Assembly (NCBI GenBank): GCA_965368585.1
Contig: CBDUNM010000122.1
Location: 1-15,645 of the forward strand
DNA: 15,645 nt
Source of the DNA: JARRQB01 sp965368585
GTDB taxonomy: Bacteria; Pseudomonadota; Gammaproteobacteria; Chromatiales; Chromatiaceae
Reading direction: 5' to 3'
How positions within the stretch are numbered: the first letter of the stretch is position 1; every line of letters starts with the position of its first letter. Of the stretch, positions 1 through 7,874 are shown piece after piece. Under the pieces are notes generated by a model, which saw nothing but the letters and a program-made list of their open reading frames with translations, did not search any database and had not been told where the DNA came from. Made by a program: the position numbers and the translations under genes.

Positions 1-2260
1 CGTTCGCCCAGCCTTCGTCCACGATGCTCCAGCCGGCGAAATTACCGTCGCCGAAATCATCGTTCAGCAACGGTATGCCGGCGTCGCCCCCGCCCGGCTC
101 GGTCGCGTCTTTCGCGCGGATGGTGAAGGCCTTTGTCGCGACGTTGGATACAGCGTCGACGACCTGGACGGTGAAAACGTAGTCACTTGCGAAAGCGGGT
201 GTGCCCGTAAGCGCCCCGGTACGAAAATCCAGGCTCACGCCATCCGGTAGATCGCCGCTGCTCACGCGCCATGAATACGGTGCAATCCCGCCGGTTGCGC
301 TGATAGTGGCTTCGTATGGAACGCCGACGGTTCCGCCCGCCAGCGCCGCCGTGGTGATCTCCAGAGTCGGGGCTTCGTCAGTCGTAACCGACTGAAAGCG
401 TACCGCATCGACCAAGAGTGTCGTCGGTCCGCTATCCGAAAACTCAAGCATGCTGGACCCGTCGGTGCGTAACGGAAAAGTGCCCAGCGACACCCAGGTA
501 CCGCCATCGTTAATCTGGTTGACCACCAAAGCTTCGGTGCCCGCTTCGTGCACCAGGGTTATTTCCGCGGCACTCGATCCGGCGGTGTTCCGCGGCCAGA
601 AGACGGAAACCTCGTACATCCCCGGGTGTGGCAGGTCGGGGACAAAGCGAAAGGTATCGCGTCCCGCGCTTTTGGCGATGAGCGATTTGCCGCGGTATCC
701 GGTCTGATCGTCGATCGAACCGAATGACCCGTTAACGGTAACGCCGTCGTAGTGGCCGTCCAGAACGATATCGACCGGTAACGGTCGGGAGGCGTCGATC
801 GCGGCCGCGGCGGCATCGATTTGCAGACGCGGCAGGGTGAACTGATTGGCGCTGTCGAACACGGGTTCGCCCGAATTGGTCAGGGACGCCTGTATGGCGC
901 CCGCCTCCGGGTCGGAAAAACCGAGGTCGCTCGCCTTGCCTCTGAGCACGGCCAGCGCACCGGCGACATGCGGCGCTGCCATGGAGGTGCCGCTCTTGCT
1001 GCCGTAGCCGCCCCCGGCAATCGACGACTGGATACCCACTCCCGGGGCCAGCAGCGACAACCAGCTCGCCCGGTTGGAAAACCCGGCAATGGCATCGTCG
1101 TCGTAGGCAGCGCCGACGTTGACGACATTGGAGTGGCATCCGGGCCACGCGAGCTTGGTGGCGGAGCTCGAGTTGCCGGCGGCGACCACCGTGTTGATGC
1201 CGACATCGGCGAGATTGCGCACGGCGGTATAAAATGCCGACGGAACAGATCCGTTGAAGTCGCATTCCTGCGTCGATGCGTACAGACCGCCCCCCAGGCT
1301 CAAGTTGACCGCGGCGATGTCGAGCCCCTGCGAAACGCGCAGCTCGTAGACATGATCCAGGGCGGCAAACAGGGCGGAGCTGAACGCCAGGATGCAACTG
1401 GACGATCCACCGCACATCTCGGCGTTGTTGACCTCGGAGAATACCTGGATCGCAATCAGGTCCGCGTCCTTGGCGATCCCCGAAAAACCGCCGCCGGCGT
1501 TGCCCAGGGCGATTCCGGCGACGTGCGTGCCGTGATCGCAACCGGCCAGGGTACAAGCCCGACCCGAGCCGCTGGAAAGGTCTTCGGGCAAGCGGTTCGG
1601 GCAGACTGAATAGACACCATCGCCGGTCGATCGGGTGGAGAAACAGGCTTCGATGATATCCTTGCCGCGAAAGAAATCGTGTGCGGTGTCCACGCCGGTA
1701 TCGAGAATTGCGATGAACTGCCCGGCTCCGGAATAGCCGGTGGACCAGGTCTGCATCGCACCGATGTTCACGGCGCTGACGCCGAGCGTCGTACGCAGTA
1801 TCCGGTCTTCCTCGATCGCGATGACATCGGCGGAAGCGGCCAGCGCTTCGAGTTCGGATTCGTCGACTTCGAGCGCCATCAGCGGCAGGTGACGAAACCG
1901 CCGCACCCGGTCGTCGCTTCCCTGACGATTGATACGGTGCAGCACCCGTTCCTGTCTAGCCGCGATCGCGGCGCGGCGCTGGCGCATCGTTTTGCGCAGG
2001 CGCCGGTCTTTTCTCGATCCGCGCGGACGGTCTTTCTCGGCCTCGTCGGCGTCATTCATCACGACGATCAACCGGGCTGAGCCCTGTTTCCTTACCAGCG
2101 GTCGCAGCCGCTCGAGCTTCGACGCCTGATGCGCGGCGTTTAGGGTTGGGGTTGGAACGGTGGAAGCCGGTGCGGTGAGTGGCAGGACGAGCAAGCAGAT
2201 CAACCAGATACATCTGCCTGCCAAGGTCCTGGCAGCTTTTATTGTGTCGAAGCGAGTCAT
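1..2260 (-). CDS. Secreted S8 subtilisin-like serine protease, C-terminus cut by window edge
   Basis: An open minus-strand frame from ATG at 2260 to the left edge gives 753 residues without a stop. It begins with a signal peptide (hydrophobic core about residues 18-32), then an Arg-rich I9-like propeptide (about 60-150). The S8 catalytic domain follows, with Asp187 in ILDTGVD, His243 in DHGTHVAG, oxyanion Asn363 in VVAAGN and Ser426 in SGTSMAAPHVAG. Several cysteines inside this domain suggest disulfides, as expected for an exported enzyme. Downstream are a golvesin C-terminal-like beta domain (about 497-618), a He_PIG/cadherin-like Ig domain (about 629-704, with GVPYEATISATGG), and the start of another domain (DDFGDGNFAGW, about 733) that resembles the opening of a concanavalin-like module. 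The family degrades extracellular protein; the substrate is unknown. The start has no strong ribosome binding site, but the signal peptide fits it. No partner gene is adjacent. Family call is firm; the domain boundaries are estimates. Confidence 0.93.
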   Translation of the reverse strand, partial: MTRFDTIKAARTLAGRCIWLICLLVLPLTAPASTVPTPTLNAAHQASKLERLRPLVRKQGSARLIVVMNDADEAEKDRPRGSRKDRRLRKTMRQRRAAIAARQERVLHRINRQGSDDRVRRFRHLPLMALEVDESELEALAASADVIAIEEDRILRTTLGVSAVNIGAMQTWSTGYSGAGQFIAILDTGVDTAHDFFRGKDIIEACFSTRSTGDGVYSVCPNRLPEDLSSGSGRACTLAGCDHGTHVAGIALGNAGGGFSGIAKDADLIAIQVFSEVNNAEMCGGSSSCILAFSSALFAALDHVYELRVSQGLDIAAVNLSLGGGLYASTQECDFNGSVPSAFYTAVRNLADVGINTVVAAGNSSSATKLAWPGCHSNVVNVGAAYDDDAIAGFSNRASWLSLLAPGVGIQSSIAGGGYGSKSGTSMAAPHVAGALAVLRGKASDLGFSDPEAGAIQASLTNSGEPVFDSANQFTLPRLQIDAAAAAIDASRPLPVDIVLDGHYDGVTVNGSFGSIDDQTGYRGKSLIAKSAGRDTFRFVPDLPHPGMYEVSVFWPRNTAGSSAAEITLVHEAGTEALVVNQINDGGTWVSLGTFPLRTDGSSMLEFSDSGPTTLLVDAVRFQSVTTDEAPTLEITTAALAGGTVGVPYEATISATGGIAPYSWRVSSGDLPDGVSLDFRTGALTGTPAFASDYVFTVQVVDAVSNVATKAFTIRAKDATEPGGGDAGIPLLNDDFGDGNFAGWSIVDEGWAN

Positions 2261-2804
2261 GGCAAAAAGGCGCCTGTCAGAGGTGGAATCGTCGTCGCAG
2301 TAGAGACACGTTTGCCAAATATGGGCCGGCGTGTCAGCAAGGGGGGAAGTCGATGCCATCGTTATTCGGATTTCTAAGAACCAAAGTCCTGTTGAAATGA
2401 AATGTCCGGCTGCGTGCTGGCGCATACAAGCCGTGCTGATGACATCCGAATTGTCGATACGTCCAGCGATCGCGGGCAGTAAGTTGCATCGACGGTGCTG
2501 CGGCAAATTTTACCTTTGCGCGGGTCTAAATCATGGGGGATAACCCTATTTTTGCCGCGATTGAGTGCTGGTTCTCATTGCCATGCACACGGGCTTCGTT
2601 AGCGGAACGCGCAGAAGAGGAATGGGAGTCGTAGATCGGCGAGTCGTGCCCCGCACTCGGTAAACTGAGACTTACTGGTCGATACCCGCGTTTGAAATCA
2701 TGATCGTAAAGATCTCTCGGTTTCGAAGCGGGCAGGGCGTGCGTCATACGCCAGCCGCAGGAGGCCCTTGCAGCGCACCCTATCTAGAACAGCCGGAAAG
2801 AAGG
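2261..2804. other. Intergenic gap without a convincing gene
   Basis: These 544 bases separate the ATPase stop from the protease start, both on the minus strand. The stretch is visibly more AT-rich than the flanking genes. Short open frames exist (for example minus 2747-2526 and plus 2331-2543), but none has a ribosome binding site, a recognisable motif or typical coding composition. An 8-base inverted repeat (GCGGCAAA at 2500-2507, TTTGCCGC at 2551-2558) has a 43-base loop and is weak. I found no confident protease promoter. The gap may hold regulatory sequence or a decayed gene. Confidence 0.5.
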
Positions 2805-3725
2805 TCAGTCGTCGTTGAACCGTGAGAACAGCGAGCGCGCGGTTTCCGCGTCGCAAGCCACTTGTGGCAGAGGCTTGAGTTCGGGTTTTTCCCGTTTTGC
2901 CGCGCCGTTGTCGGCGAGCACCCCGTAAGTCATCTTGTCGCTGATGACTTCCTTGACGACGTCCGCGGTGATCACTGGCTGGTTCGACGAAAAGCCATAG
3001 ACCAGGGCCGTATCGCAGAGAACATTGACGCGCCGTGGCACGCCCTCCGACGCCCTGGCGATCGCGACGACCGCGTCGTCATCGAACAGCGGCCGATCGC
3101 AACCGGCGACGTGCAAGCGGTGGGCGATATATTCGCCAACCTCGGCGCTGGTCAGCGGCGGAATGTGGAAGTCCGACGAGATACGTTGCGCAAACTGCCG
3201 CAGCTCGGGGCGTTGCAGGAGCTGCTTCAATTCAGGTTGTCCCACCAGCACCAGCTGCAGCAGTTGGTCCTTGTCCGCATTGATATTGGAGAGCATGCGC
3301 AGTTCTTCTAGCGTGCGCACATCGAGGTTCTGCGCTTCGTCGATGATCAGGACCGTACGTTTGCCCTTGGCGTACTCGCCAATCAAAAACTGCGTCAACT
3401 GGTCAAACAGCGCGACTTTGTGCTCGGCCTCGTAAGGCTGACCGAAGGCCAGCAACACCCAGCGCAGCAACTCGCCAATATCGCCCGGTGTGTTGGAGAT
3501 CAAGCCGACACTGACATCGTCGTCCAGTTGGCTGAGCAGGCGGCGAATCAAAGTCGTCTTGCCGCAACCGACTTCCCCGGTGATAGCGGTAAATCCGGCA
3601 CGGTGATCCACGCCGTACTCAAGCATGGAATAGGCGAGCGCGTGCCTCTGACCCATAAACAGGAAAGACGGGTCGGGTAGGATCGAAAATGGCTTTTCGC
3701 TCAGTCCGTAGAACGCTTCGTACAT
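2805..3725 (-). CDS. ExeA/GspA-type AAA ATPase (XrtA-associated-ATPase-like)
   Basis: The 306-residue product opens with MYEAFYGLSEKPFSILPDP, the hallmark start of the ExeA/GspA family, whose members also occur beside XrtA/PEP-CTERM exosortase loci. Walker A is GEVGCGKTT (50-58) and Walker B is TVLIIDEAQ (124-132). The sensor-like region has LVGQPELKQLL, and a winged-helix-like AAA lid follows. ExeA proteins use ATP to help assemble secretion machinery across the cell wall. Aeromonas ExeA is much longer, with a membrane segment and a peptidoglycan-binding domain; this protein has neither and ends shortly after the lid with a Lys/Pro-rich tail. No secretin, exosortase or polysaccharide gene lies next to it, so its partner cannot be named. 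The start is ATG without a strong ribosome binding site, but the family-conserved N-terminus supports it. The ATPase family is sure; the role is not. Confidence 0.88.
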   Translation of the reverse strand: MYEAFYGLSEKPFSILPDPSFLFMGQRHALAYSMLEYGVDHRAGFTAITGEVGCGKTTLIRRLLSQLDDDVSVGLISNTPGDIGELLRWVLLAFGQPYEAEHKVALFDQLTQFLIGEYAKGKRTVLIIDEAQNLDVRTLEELRMLSNINADKDQLLQLVLVGQPELKQLLQRPELRQFAQRISSDFHIPPLTSAEVGEYIAHRLHVAGCDRPLFDDDAVVAIARASEGVPRRVNVLCDTALVYGFSSNQPVITADVVKEVISDKMTYGVLADNGAAKREKPELKPLPQVACDAETARSLFSRFNDD

Positions 3726-4028
3726 GTTGCAGCCAACCGTAGACGGTGTGTTACGTTTCTAGCGGCAAATATTACCACAGGTTGAGGTCGGCCTGAACGC
3801 CGCCTCGATGTTCAGAATCTTAACAATCGGCTCTTGACAGGGGCTGAGCGACGCGAGCCTTCTTCAATAGAATCAGTGAATTGTGCGTTCTGGCACAGAT
3901 CGTGTTTACAGGCTTCGCAGGGTTAGGAATACCCGGTGCCGGCGGTTTAGGAAGTACGTTCTTTGCGCGTAGTTTGGCGTTCAACGAATTCTTCTCCTCG
4001 CTTGCTTATCACCGGGCTGCAACTGGTA
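3726..4028. other. Divergent intergenic region between ATPase and PilZ genes
   Basis: About 300 bases lie between two genes read away from each other, so both promoters are expected here. A perfect TTGACA at 3834-3839 has no matching -10 box at 16-18 bases. On the minus strand a TAATAT box, read from about 3774, has only a poor -35 partner (TTCAGG) 17 bases upstream. The plus frame of the PilZ gene stays open back to a TTG at 3963, but that extension is not PilZ-like. I see no RNA gene or clear repeat. Confidence 0.4.
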
Positions 4029-4340
4029 ATGGAAATGAGTACATCACTCAGCAGAATAAAAAGACGTATCGTTAAAAGACACCCGGCGGAAGTGCGCGTG
4101 TACCTCTCAACCAGCGAAGGCTATAAAAAATGCCGCACCAGAAATATCAGTCGCGGTGGCGTATTCGTCGAAACGGATTTTCGCGGTTATTTCGGGGGCG
4201 ATTCGGTTGAATTGGTTTTCGTGCAGCCGCAAGGCGATATAACCCGCATGCGGCGCTATGTGGCACGGGTCGTACATCGTGCGTTTCACGGCCTGGGATT
4301 GAAATTCTCTAAGCCCGAGGCGGCAGCGCCGAGTCACTAG
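4029..4340 (+). CDS. Small single-domain PilZ protein (probable c-di-GMP binder)
   Basis: The product is 103 residues from ATG 4029 (or 101 from ATG 4035) and consists almost entirely of one PilZ domain. The basic N-terminal segment RIKRRIVKRHPAEVRV carries the arginines that clamp the ligand in the RxxxR motif. RNISRGGVFVET matches the [D/N]xSxxG motif. Later strands (SVELVFV, ARVVHRAFHGLGLKF) fit the domain's beta barrel. PilZ domains bind cyclic di-GMP and pass the signal to motility, secretion or polysaccharide machinery by protein contact. The frame is open further upstream, but only to a TTG, and that extension is unlike the family. Neither ATG has a good ribosome binding site. The divergent ATPase gene is a possible but unproven partner. 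Domain identity is firm; ligand binding is inferred from the motifs. Confidence 0.82.
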   Translation: MEMSTSLSRIKRRIVKRHPAEVRVYLSTSEGYKKCRTRNISRGGVFVETDFRGYFGGDSVELVFVQPQGDITRMRRYVARVVHRAFHGLGLKFSKPEAAAPSH

Positions 4341-4381
4341 CCGGCACCTTACACGAGCGACCCGCGGCTGCGAAAACCTGC

Positions 4382-4401
4382 CGACGCCGCAACGGGCGTC
4401 G
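4382..4401. terminator. Stem-loop between pilZ-type gene and DUF364 gene
   Basis: CGACGCC (4382-4388) pairs perfectly with GGCGTCG (4395-4401) across a 6-base loop. It lies 42 bases after the PilZ stop and 78 bases before the next start. There is no run of T after the stem, so intrinsic termination is uncertain; it could instead stabilise the 3' end of the upstream mRNA. Confidence 0.3.
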
Positions 4402-4478
4402 AATTGACATCGGCTCGCTGGGTGTTCGCAGCACCGCCGTGAGAGAATCGGCCTGACTATTCCAACGCGGGCCATTTA

Positions 4479-5318
4479 GTGAGTATCAACGCGGATTATC
4501 TGTCACTCGCCAGCCGCTTGGCGGCGGCCCTGCCTGCGGTTGCCGTGCAGGGGATGTACCTGCCTCAGCCGGTTCCCGACGAAACCTTCCGCGACGAGTT
4601 TGGTTTCGTCTTTCTCACCGACGGCAGCGTTGGTCCCTTCTACGTAAGCCTCGGCGATCTGCTGCGGGATTTGTGGGCGCGGTTTCCGGACCCGCCGCGC
4701 GCGGCGGTAGGCGTGGCCGAAGCCCTGCAGGGGTTTGTCGCCACCAACCTGAGTGCGCGCGCCCTGGCCCTGGGGGTGTACAACGCGCTGAGCCGATCAT
4801 TGATGCGCAACGCCGGATTCGCTCCACCCGATCGGCCGAAAAGCGCGGAATTGGCCCGCCTGGCGTCCGACGACAGCGTCGGCATGGTCGGCTATTTCTG
4901 CCCCGTGGTCGACCGGTTGAGCGCCGCGGGAATCGCGGTACGTGTGCTGGAGCGGGCGCCGCAGCGCGTTCCGAAGCGTGCCGGGGTCGAGGTCGTCACC
5001 CGGCCCGAGGACCTGCGCGGCTGCCGCCACATTCTGTGCACTTCGTCGGTATTGATCAACGATACCCTGGATGAGTTATTGGGTGCCTGCGCCGGGGCGG
5101 CGGCGTTCGAGCTGATCGGCCCCAGCGGCAGCGGTATTCCGGACGCCCTGTTCGAGCGGGGCGTCGCCGCCGTGGGCGGGATCGTATTTGACGACCCGCG
5201 CCTGTTGCTGGACACGTTGCAACGGCATGAATCGTGGGGCAGGGCGGGCCGGAAGTACCAGCTCCTGCCGGCGGATTATCCCGGCGTAGACGCATTGCTC
5301 AGTCGCTTGAACGGCTGA
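4479..5318 (+). CDS. DUF4213/DUF364 domain protein (putative metal-chelation family)
   Basis: The 279-residue cytoplasmic product has no signal peptide or membrane segment. The N-terminal part (about 25-110) fits DUF4213, and the C-terminal part (about 125-265) fits DUF364, a Rossmann-like domain. Visible DUF364 marks are VGMVGYFCPVVDRL (134-147), the ILCTSSVLINDTLDELL stretch (185-201), and ELIGPSGSGIPDALFERGV (211-229). The family was named as putative heavy-metal chelation proteins from structure; its actual reaction is unknown. Translation appears to start at GTG 4479, without a clear ribosome binding site; no upstream ATG in frame fits better. Its 3' end overlaps the convergent small gene of the pqi operon by 20 bases. 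No metal-transport or cofactor gene is adjacent, so context gives no function. The family assignment rests on motif recall, not on a search. Confidence 0.75.
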   Translation: MSINADYLSLASRLAAALPAVAVQGMYLPQPVPDETFRDEFGFVFLTDGSVGPFYVSLGDLLRDLWARFPDPPRAAVGVAEALQGFVATNLSARALALGVYNALSRSLMRNAGFAPPDRPKSAELARLASDDSVGMVGYFCPVVDRLSAAGIAVRVLERAPQRVPKRAGVEVVTRPEDLRGCRHILCTSSVLINDTLDELLGACAGAAAFELIGPSGSGIPDALFERGVAAVGGIVFDDPRLLLDTLQRHESWGRAGRKYQLLPADYPGVDALLSRLNG

Positions 5319-5652
5319 TCTGGATACCGCCAAGCCGCAGCGCGACCATGACGGTGGTGGCTTGGGCCGAGGTCAGTTGGATGCGCCGCGCACCGCGAAA
5401 ATAACCGTGCGGATCCAGGTGCAGCTGATCGATCAAAGGGACCTGCCGCATGCCGGCGAAAGCGGCGCGTATCAGTGATTTAACGGCCGAATGTTCGGAT
5501 GCGACAAAGTACATGCGGCCGCTGTAGTCTTCATAATGCACGTGGTTTCCGTCAAGGTTGTAAAAGATTTCCAACTCGCTCGCCGAGGCTGGAATCCCGC
5601 GTCCGGCGCACTTGCTGGCATTGGCGATACTGGCGCTGACGGCACCGATCAT
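5299..5652 (-). CDS. Conserved-looking hypothetical protein, last gene of pqi operon
   Basis: I do not recognise this 117-residue protein. It starts with ATG at 5652, preceded by a good ribosome binding site (TGGAGAAA, about 7 bases upstream), and lies only 15 bases after the pqiC stop, so it is probably co-transcribed with pqiABC. It has no signal peptide, no transmembrane segment and a single cysteine (Cys14). The middle part, with ELEIFYNLDGNHVHYEDY and then GRMYFVASEHSAVKSLI, suggests an alpha/beta fold of a small cytoplasmic protein; the C-terminal part (RIQLTSAQATTVMVALRL) looks helical. Its end overlaps the convergent DUF364 gene by 20 bases. A role in PqiABC function, or mere hitch-hiking in the transcript, are both possible. 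Confidence 0.72.
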   Translation of the reverse strand: MIGAVSASIANASKCAGRGIPASASELEIFYNLDGNHVHYEDYSGRMYFVASEHSAVKSLIRAAFAGMRQVPLIDQLHLDPHGYFRGARRIQLTSAQATTVMVALRLGGIQISRSSD

Positions 5653-5667
5653 GAGTGTTTCTCCAGA

Positions 5668-6261
5668 CTACTGGTTTATCGCCGCGTTAAGATCCGTCGC
5701 TAGATCGCCGGCGAGTTGATGCAGCGTGTCGCTGAGTGCCACCGCGTAAGCGGCGTAACTGCCGTCCCTTGCCTTGGCCCGGTAGCGACCTTGGTTGGTG
5801 CGTACCACCTGCGCTGATTTCTCCTCAATAATGGACCAGGAGACTTCCAAAGTCGCGTCGTCGCCCAGGGCGCCGTCAAAGCCGCGAATATTCAGGCTGA
5901 TGCGGTAGTCGATGTCGGGGACGATCCGGCTGGGATAGCTGTACACACGCTGTGTACCGACCAGGCGGCTCATGAGTTGCGCCAGGACACGATCGATTTC
6001 CTCCTCGAGCGCGCCGCCCCAGCGATTGAACTCGTCCACCACTAGGCGGTTGCCGGTGGGTCGGGTGACGATCTGCGGCCGCTGCAGGTACTCGGGCAGA
6101 TCGATCGGTCCGATGGCCAGGACGGTGTCCGAAGCGGCCGCGGCAGCGTCCGCTGCAATTGTGCTCAGGGCATAGTACTGCGTGGTGGGCAGCGAAGTGC
6201 AGCTCACTGCGGTGAGCGCCGCCAGCGCGACCAGCGTTGACCAAAGATTGTTCCAGTTCAC
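5668..6261 (-). CDS. pqiC: PqiC-type outer-membrane lipoprotein (ABC transport auxiliary)
   Basis: The 197-residue product has a short hydrophobic signal ending in a lipobox-like AVSC, with Cys21 as the predicted lipidation site. It matches the ABC-type transport auxiliary lipoprotein family that includes PqiC. Typical features are YYALS just after the signal, IGPIDLPEYLQRPQIVTR (50-67), a WGGALEEEIDRVLAQLM helix, and a C-terminal AVALSDTLHQLAGDLATDL helix. E. coli PqiC is of similar size and anchors the PqiB tube at the outer membrane. The gene starts with GTG at 6261, and its GTGA start overlaps the pqiB stop by 4 bases (6258-6261), which implies translational coupling. The position -3 residue of the lipobox is Ala rather than the usual Leu, a mild deviation. 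Identity is well supported by sequence and order. Confidence 0.88.
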   Translation of the reverse strand: MNWNNLWSTLVALAALTAVSCTSLPTTQYYALSTIAADAAAAASDTVLAIGPIDLPEYLQRPQIVTRPTGNRLVVDEFNRWGGALEEEIDRVLAQLMSRLVGTQRVYSYPSRIVPDIDYRISLNIRGFDGALGDDATLEVSWSIIEEKSAQVVRTNQGRYRAKARDGSYAAYAVALSDTLHQLAGDLATDLNAAINQ

Positions 6262-7874
6262 TGAGTTACCCCTTTGCCACGGATCAGCGCTTCGGGATGG
6301 CGCTCCAGGTAGTCGGCCATGATACGGATCGACCGCGCAGCCGAGGTGAGTTCCTGCAGCAGGCGCTGTGTTTCCAATTGTAGCGGTGAGCCGGGCGTCA
6401 ATAGTTTTTCCGCCGCGCGCAGTGTCTGGCGCGTCTGCTCCAGGGTACGCGCGACGGCCGGCATCGTTTTGCGGTCCAGCGTCTTAATCGACGCGTCGGC
6501 CCGGTCCAGCGTCTTGCGCAGCGACACCACGGCCGCGTCGAATTCCTCGACCATGCGTTCCAGCGGCAGTCGCGACAGCCGTGACATCAGGCCGGTCAGT
6601 TCGTCCAGCGGTGTTGGTACGGTCGGCAGTTGACCGATACCTTCACGCCACACGATTTGCTTCGGTGCGTCGTCGGGATAGAAATCCAGGTCGACGAACA
6701 GCGAGCCGGTCAACAGGTTGCCCGATTTTAGGCGGGCGCGCAGGCCTTTTCCGACCAACTGTTCCCAGAACTTTCTGACGTCGGGCGCGGGTGCTGCGCC
6801 CGCGGTTTGTGCGACTTCCAGACCGAGCCGTTCCGGTTCGATATCGACCGTTACCGGGATCCGCGCCGCGCGCGATTCGGTGTCCAGTTCCAGTTCAATC
6901 GCCCGCACCGTACCGATTCGTATACCGCGGAACTCGACAGCGGCGCCCGGTTGAAGTCCGCGTACCGAACCGTCGAACTCCAGCAGCCAGGGTTGTTTGT
7001 GCTCGTACTGGCGCGTGGTGGCGGTATCGCGGTCGGGGTACAGCTCGAAGCGGTGGGCGTCTTGCGGCGGGGCGCCGGGCGTTTCGTCGGCGGGCGTCGC
7101 GAAGGATACGCCACCGAGCAGCAGCGCCGCGATCGATTCGGTGGTGAGCCGCAGACCCTGATCGTCGACCGTCAAGCCGATCCCGGAGGTGTTCCAGAAG
7201 CGTGTATTGTTGCGCACTTTGCGGTCATGCGGCGCATTGACGAAGACCTTGATTTCGACGCCGGCCGGTTCAATGAGCTCGAAAGACAGGACCCGGCCCA
7301 CTTCGATGTCGCGGTAGTAGACCGGTGACCCGACTGACAAGGAGCCAAGGTTGTCGGCGTGCAGCGTAAAGGTCCGACCTGCGTCCGACGCGGTGACCAG
7401 CGGCGGCGACTCCAGGCCGTCGAATACCCGCGTGCCGGTGCCTTCGTTGGACAAGTCGACGGCGATAAAGGCGCCACCGACCAGCGTGTTGAGCCCGGAA
7501 ATCTGGCCGCGCGAGAATCGCGGCCTGACCACCCAGAAGCGCGTGCCCGCGGTCAAATAGCCGGTTACGTCAGGGCTCAGTCGGGCGCGTACCTCGACCC
7601 TGGACAGGTCTGCGCTGAGCCCGATGGTCTCGACGCGTCCGATATTGACGTCTTTGTACCGGACTCGCGTGATCCCTGCTTCCAGCCCCTCGGCGGTGTC
7701 GAAACTCAGGGTAACCAGGGGGCCCTGGTCGGAATAGGTGCGATAGCCGAGCCACAAAGCGGCGACGACGGCAACCAGGGGAATCAGCCAGATCAGCGAG
7801 AAGCGGCGCGACTGATCGACGACGGCTTCGGGCAGGTCCGGTGCCGCATCGGGCACCGATTCTTGACTATTCAT
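6258..7874 (-). CDS. pqiB: PqiB, three-MCE-domain intermembrane lipid-transport protein
   Basis: The 538-residue protein is close to the length of E. coli PqiB. One N-terminal transmembrane helix (about 25-44) is followed by three MCE domains: about 51-142 (GLEAGITRVRYKDVNIGRV), 167-262 (LSVGSPVYYRDIEVGRV) and 295-398 (LQPGAAVEFRGIRIGTV). A long Leu-rich helical stretch (about 422-520) then corresponds to the coiled-coil needle. In known PqiB, a hexamer builds a tube that carries lipids across the periplasm between the two membranes. The ATG at 7874 overlaps the end of pqiA2 by 8 bases, and the stop overlaps pqiC. Its neighbours supply the inner-membrane (PqiA) and outer-membrane (PqiC) parts. 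The assignment is firm; the transported lipid is unknown. Confidence 0.95.
   Translation of the reverse strand: MNSQESVPDAAPDLPEAVVDQSRRFSLIWLIPLVAVVAALWLGYRTYSDQGPLVTLSFDTAEGLEAGITRVRYKDVNIGRVETIGLSADLSRVEVRARLSPDVTGYLTAGTRFWVVRPRFSRGQISGLNTLVGGAFIAVDLSNEGTGTRVFDGLESPPLVTASDAGRTFTLHADNLGSLSVGSPVYYRDIEVGRVLSFELIEPAGVEIKVFVNAPHDRKVRNNTRFWNTSGIGLTVDDQGLRLTTESIAALLLGGVSFATPADETPGAPPQDAHRFELYPDRDTATTRQYEHKQPWLLEFDGSVRGLQPGAAVEFRGIRIGTVRAIELELDTESRAARIPVTVDIEPERLGLEVAQTAGAAPAPDVRKFWEQLVGKGLRARLKSGNLLTGSLFVDLDFYPDDAPKQIVWREGIGQLPTVPTPLDELTGLMSRLSRLPLERMVEEFDAAVVSLRKTLDRADASIKTLDRKTMPAVARTLEQTRQTLRAAEKLLTPGSPLQLETQRLLQELTSAARSIRIMADYLERHPEALIRGKGVTQ

Noticed and set aside
732..1609. Long open frames on both strands in this stretch
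   Set aside because: They lie in other registers of the subtilase gene; their products are Arg/Gly/Ala-rich with no motif, while the subtilase frame shows the full Asp/His/Ser motifs.
2526..2747. 73-codon minus-strand frame after the ATPase
   Set aside because: No ribosome binding site, no motif, and unusual composition for the genome; likely chance.
3834..3839. Perfect TTGACA, possible -35 box for the PilZ gene
   Set aside because: No acceptable -10 box 16-18 bases downstream; the nearest AT-rich run is about 26 bases away.
4404..4409. Perfect TTGACA upstream of the DUF364 gene
   Set aside because: The sequence 17 bases downstream is GC-rich and has no -10 match.
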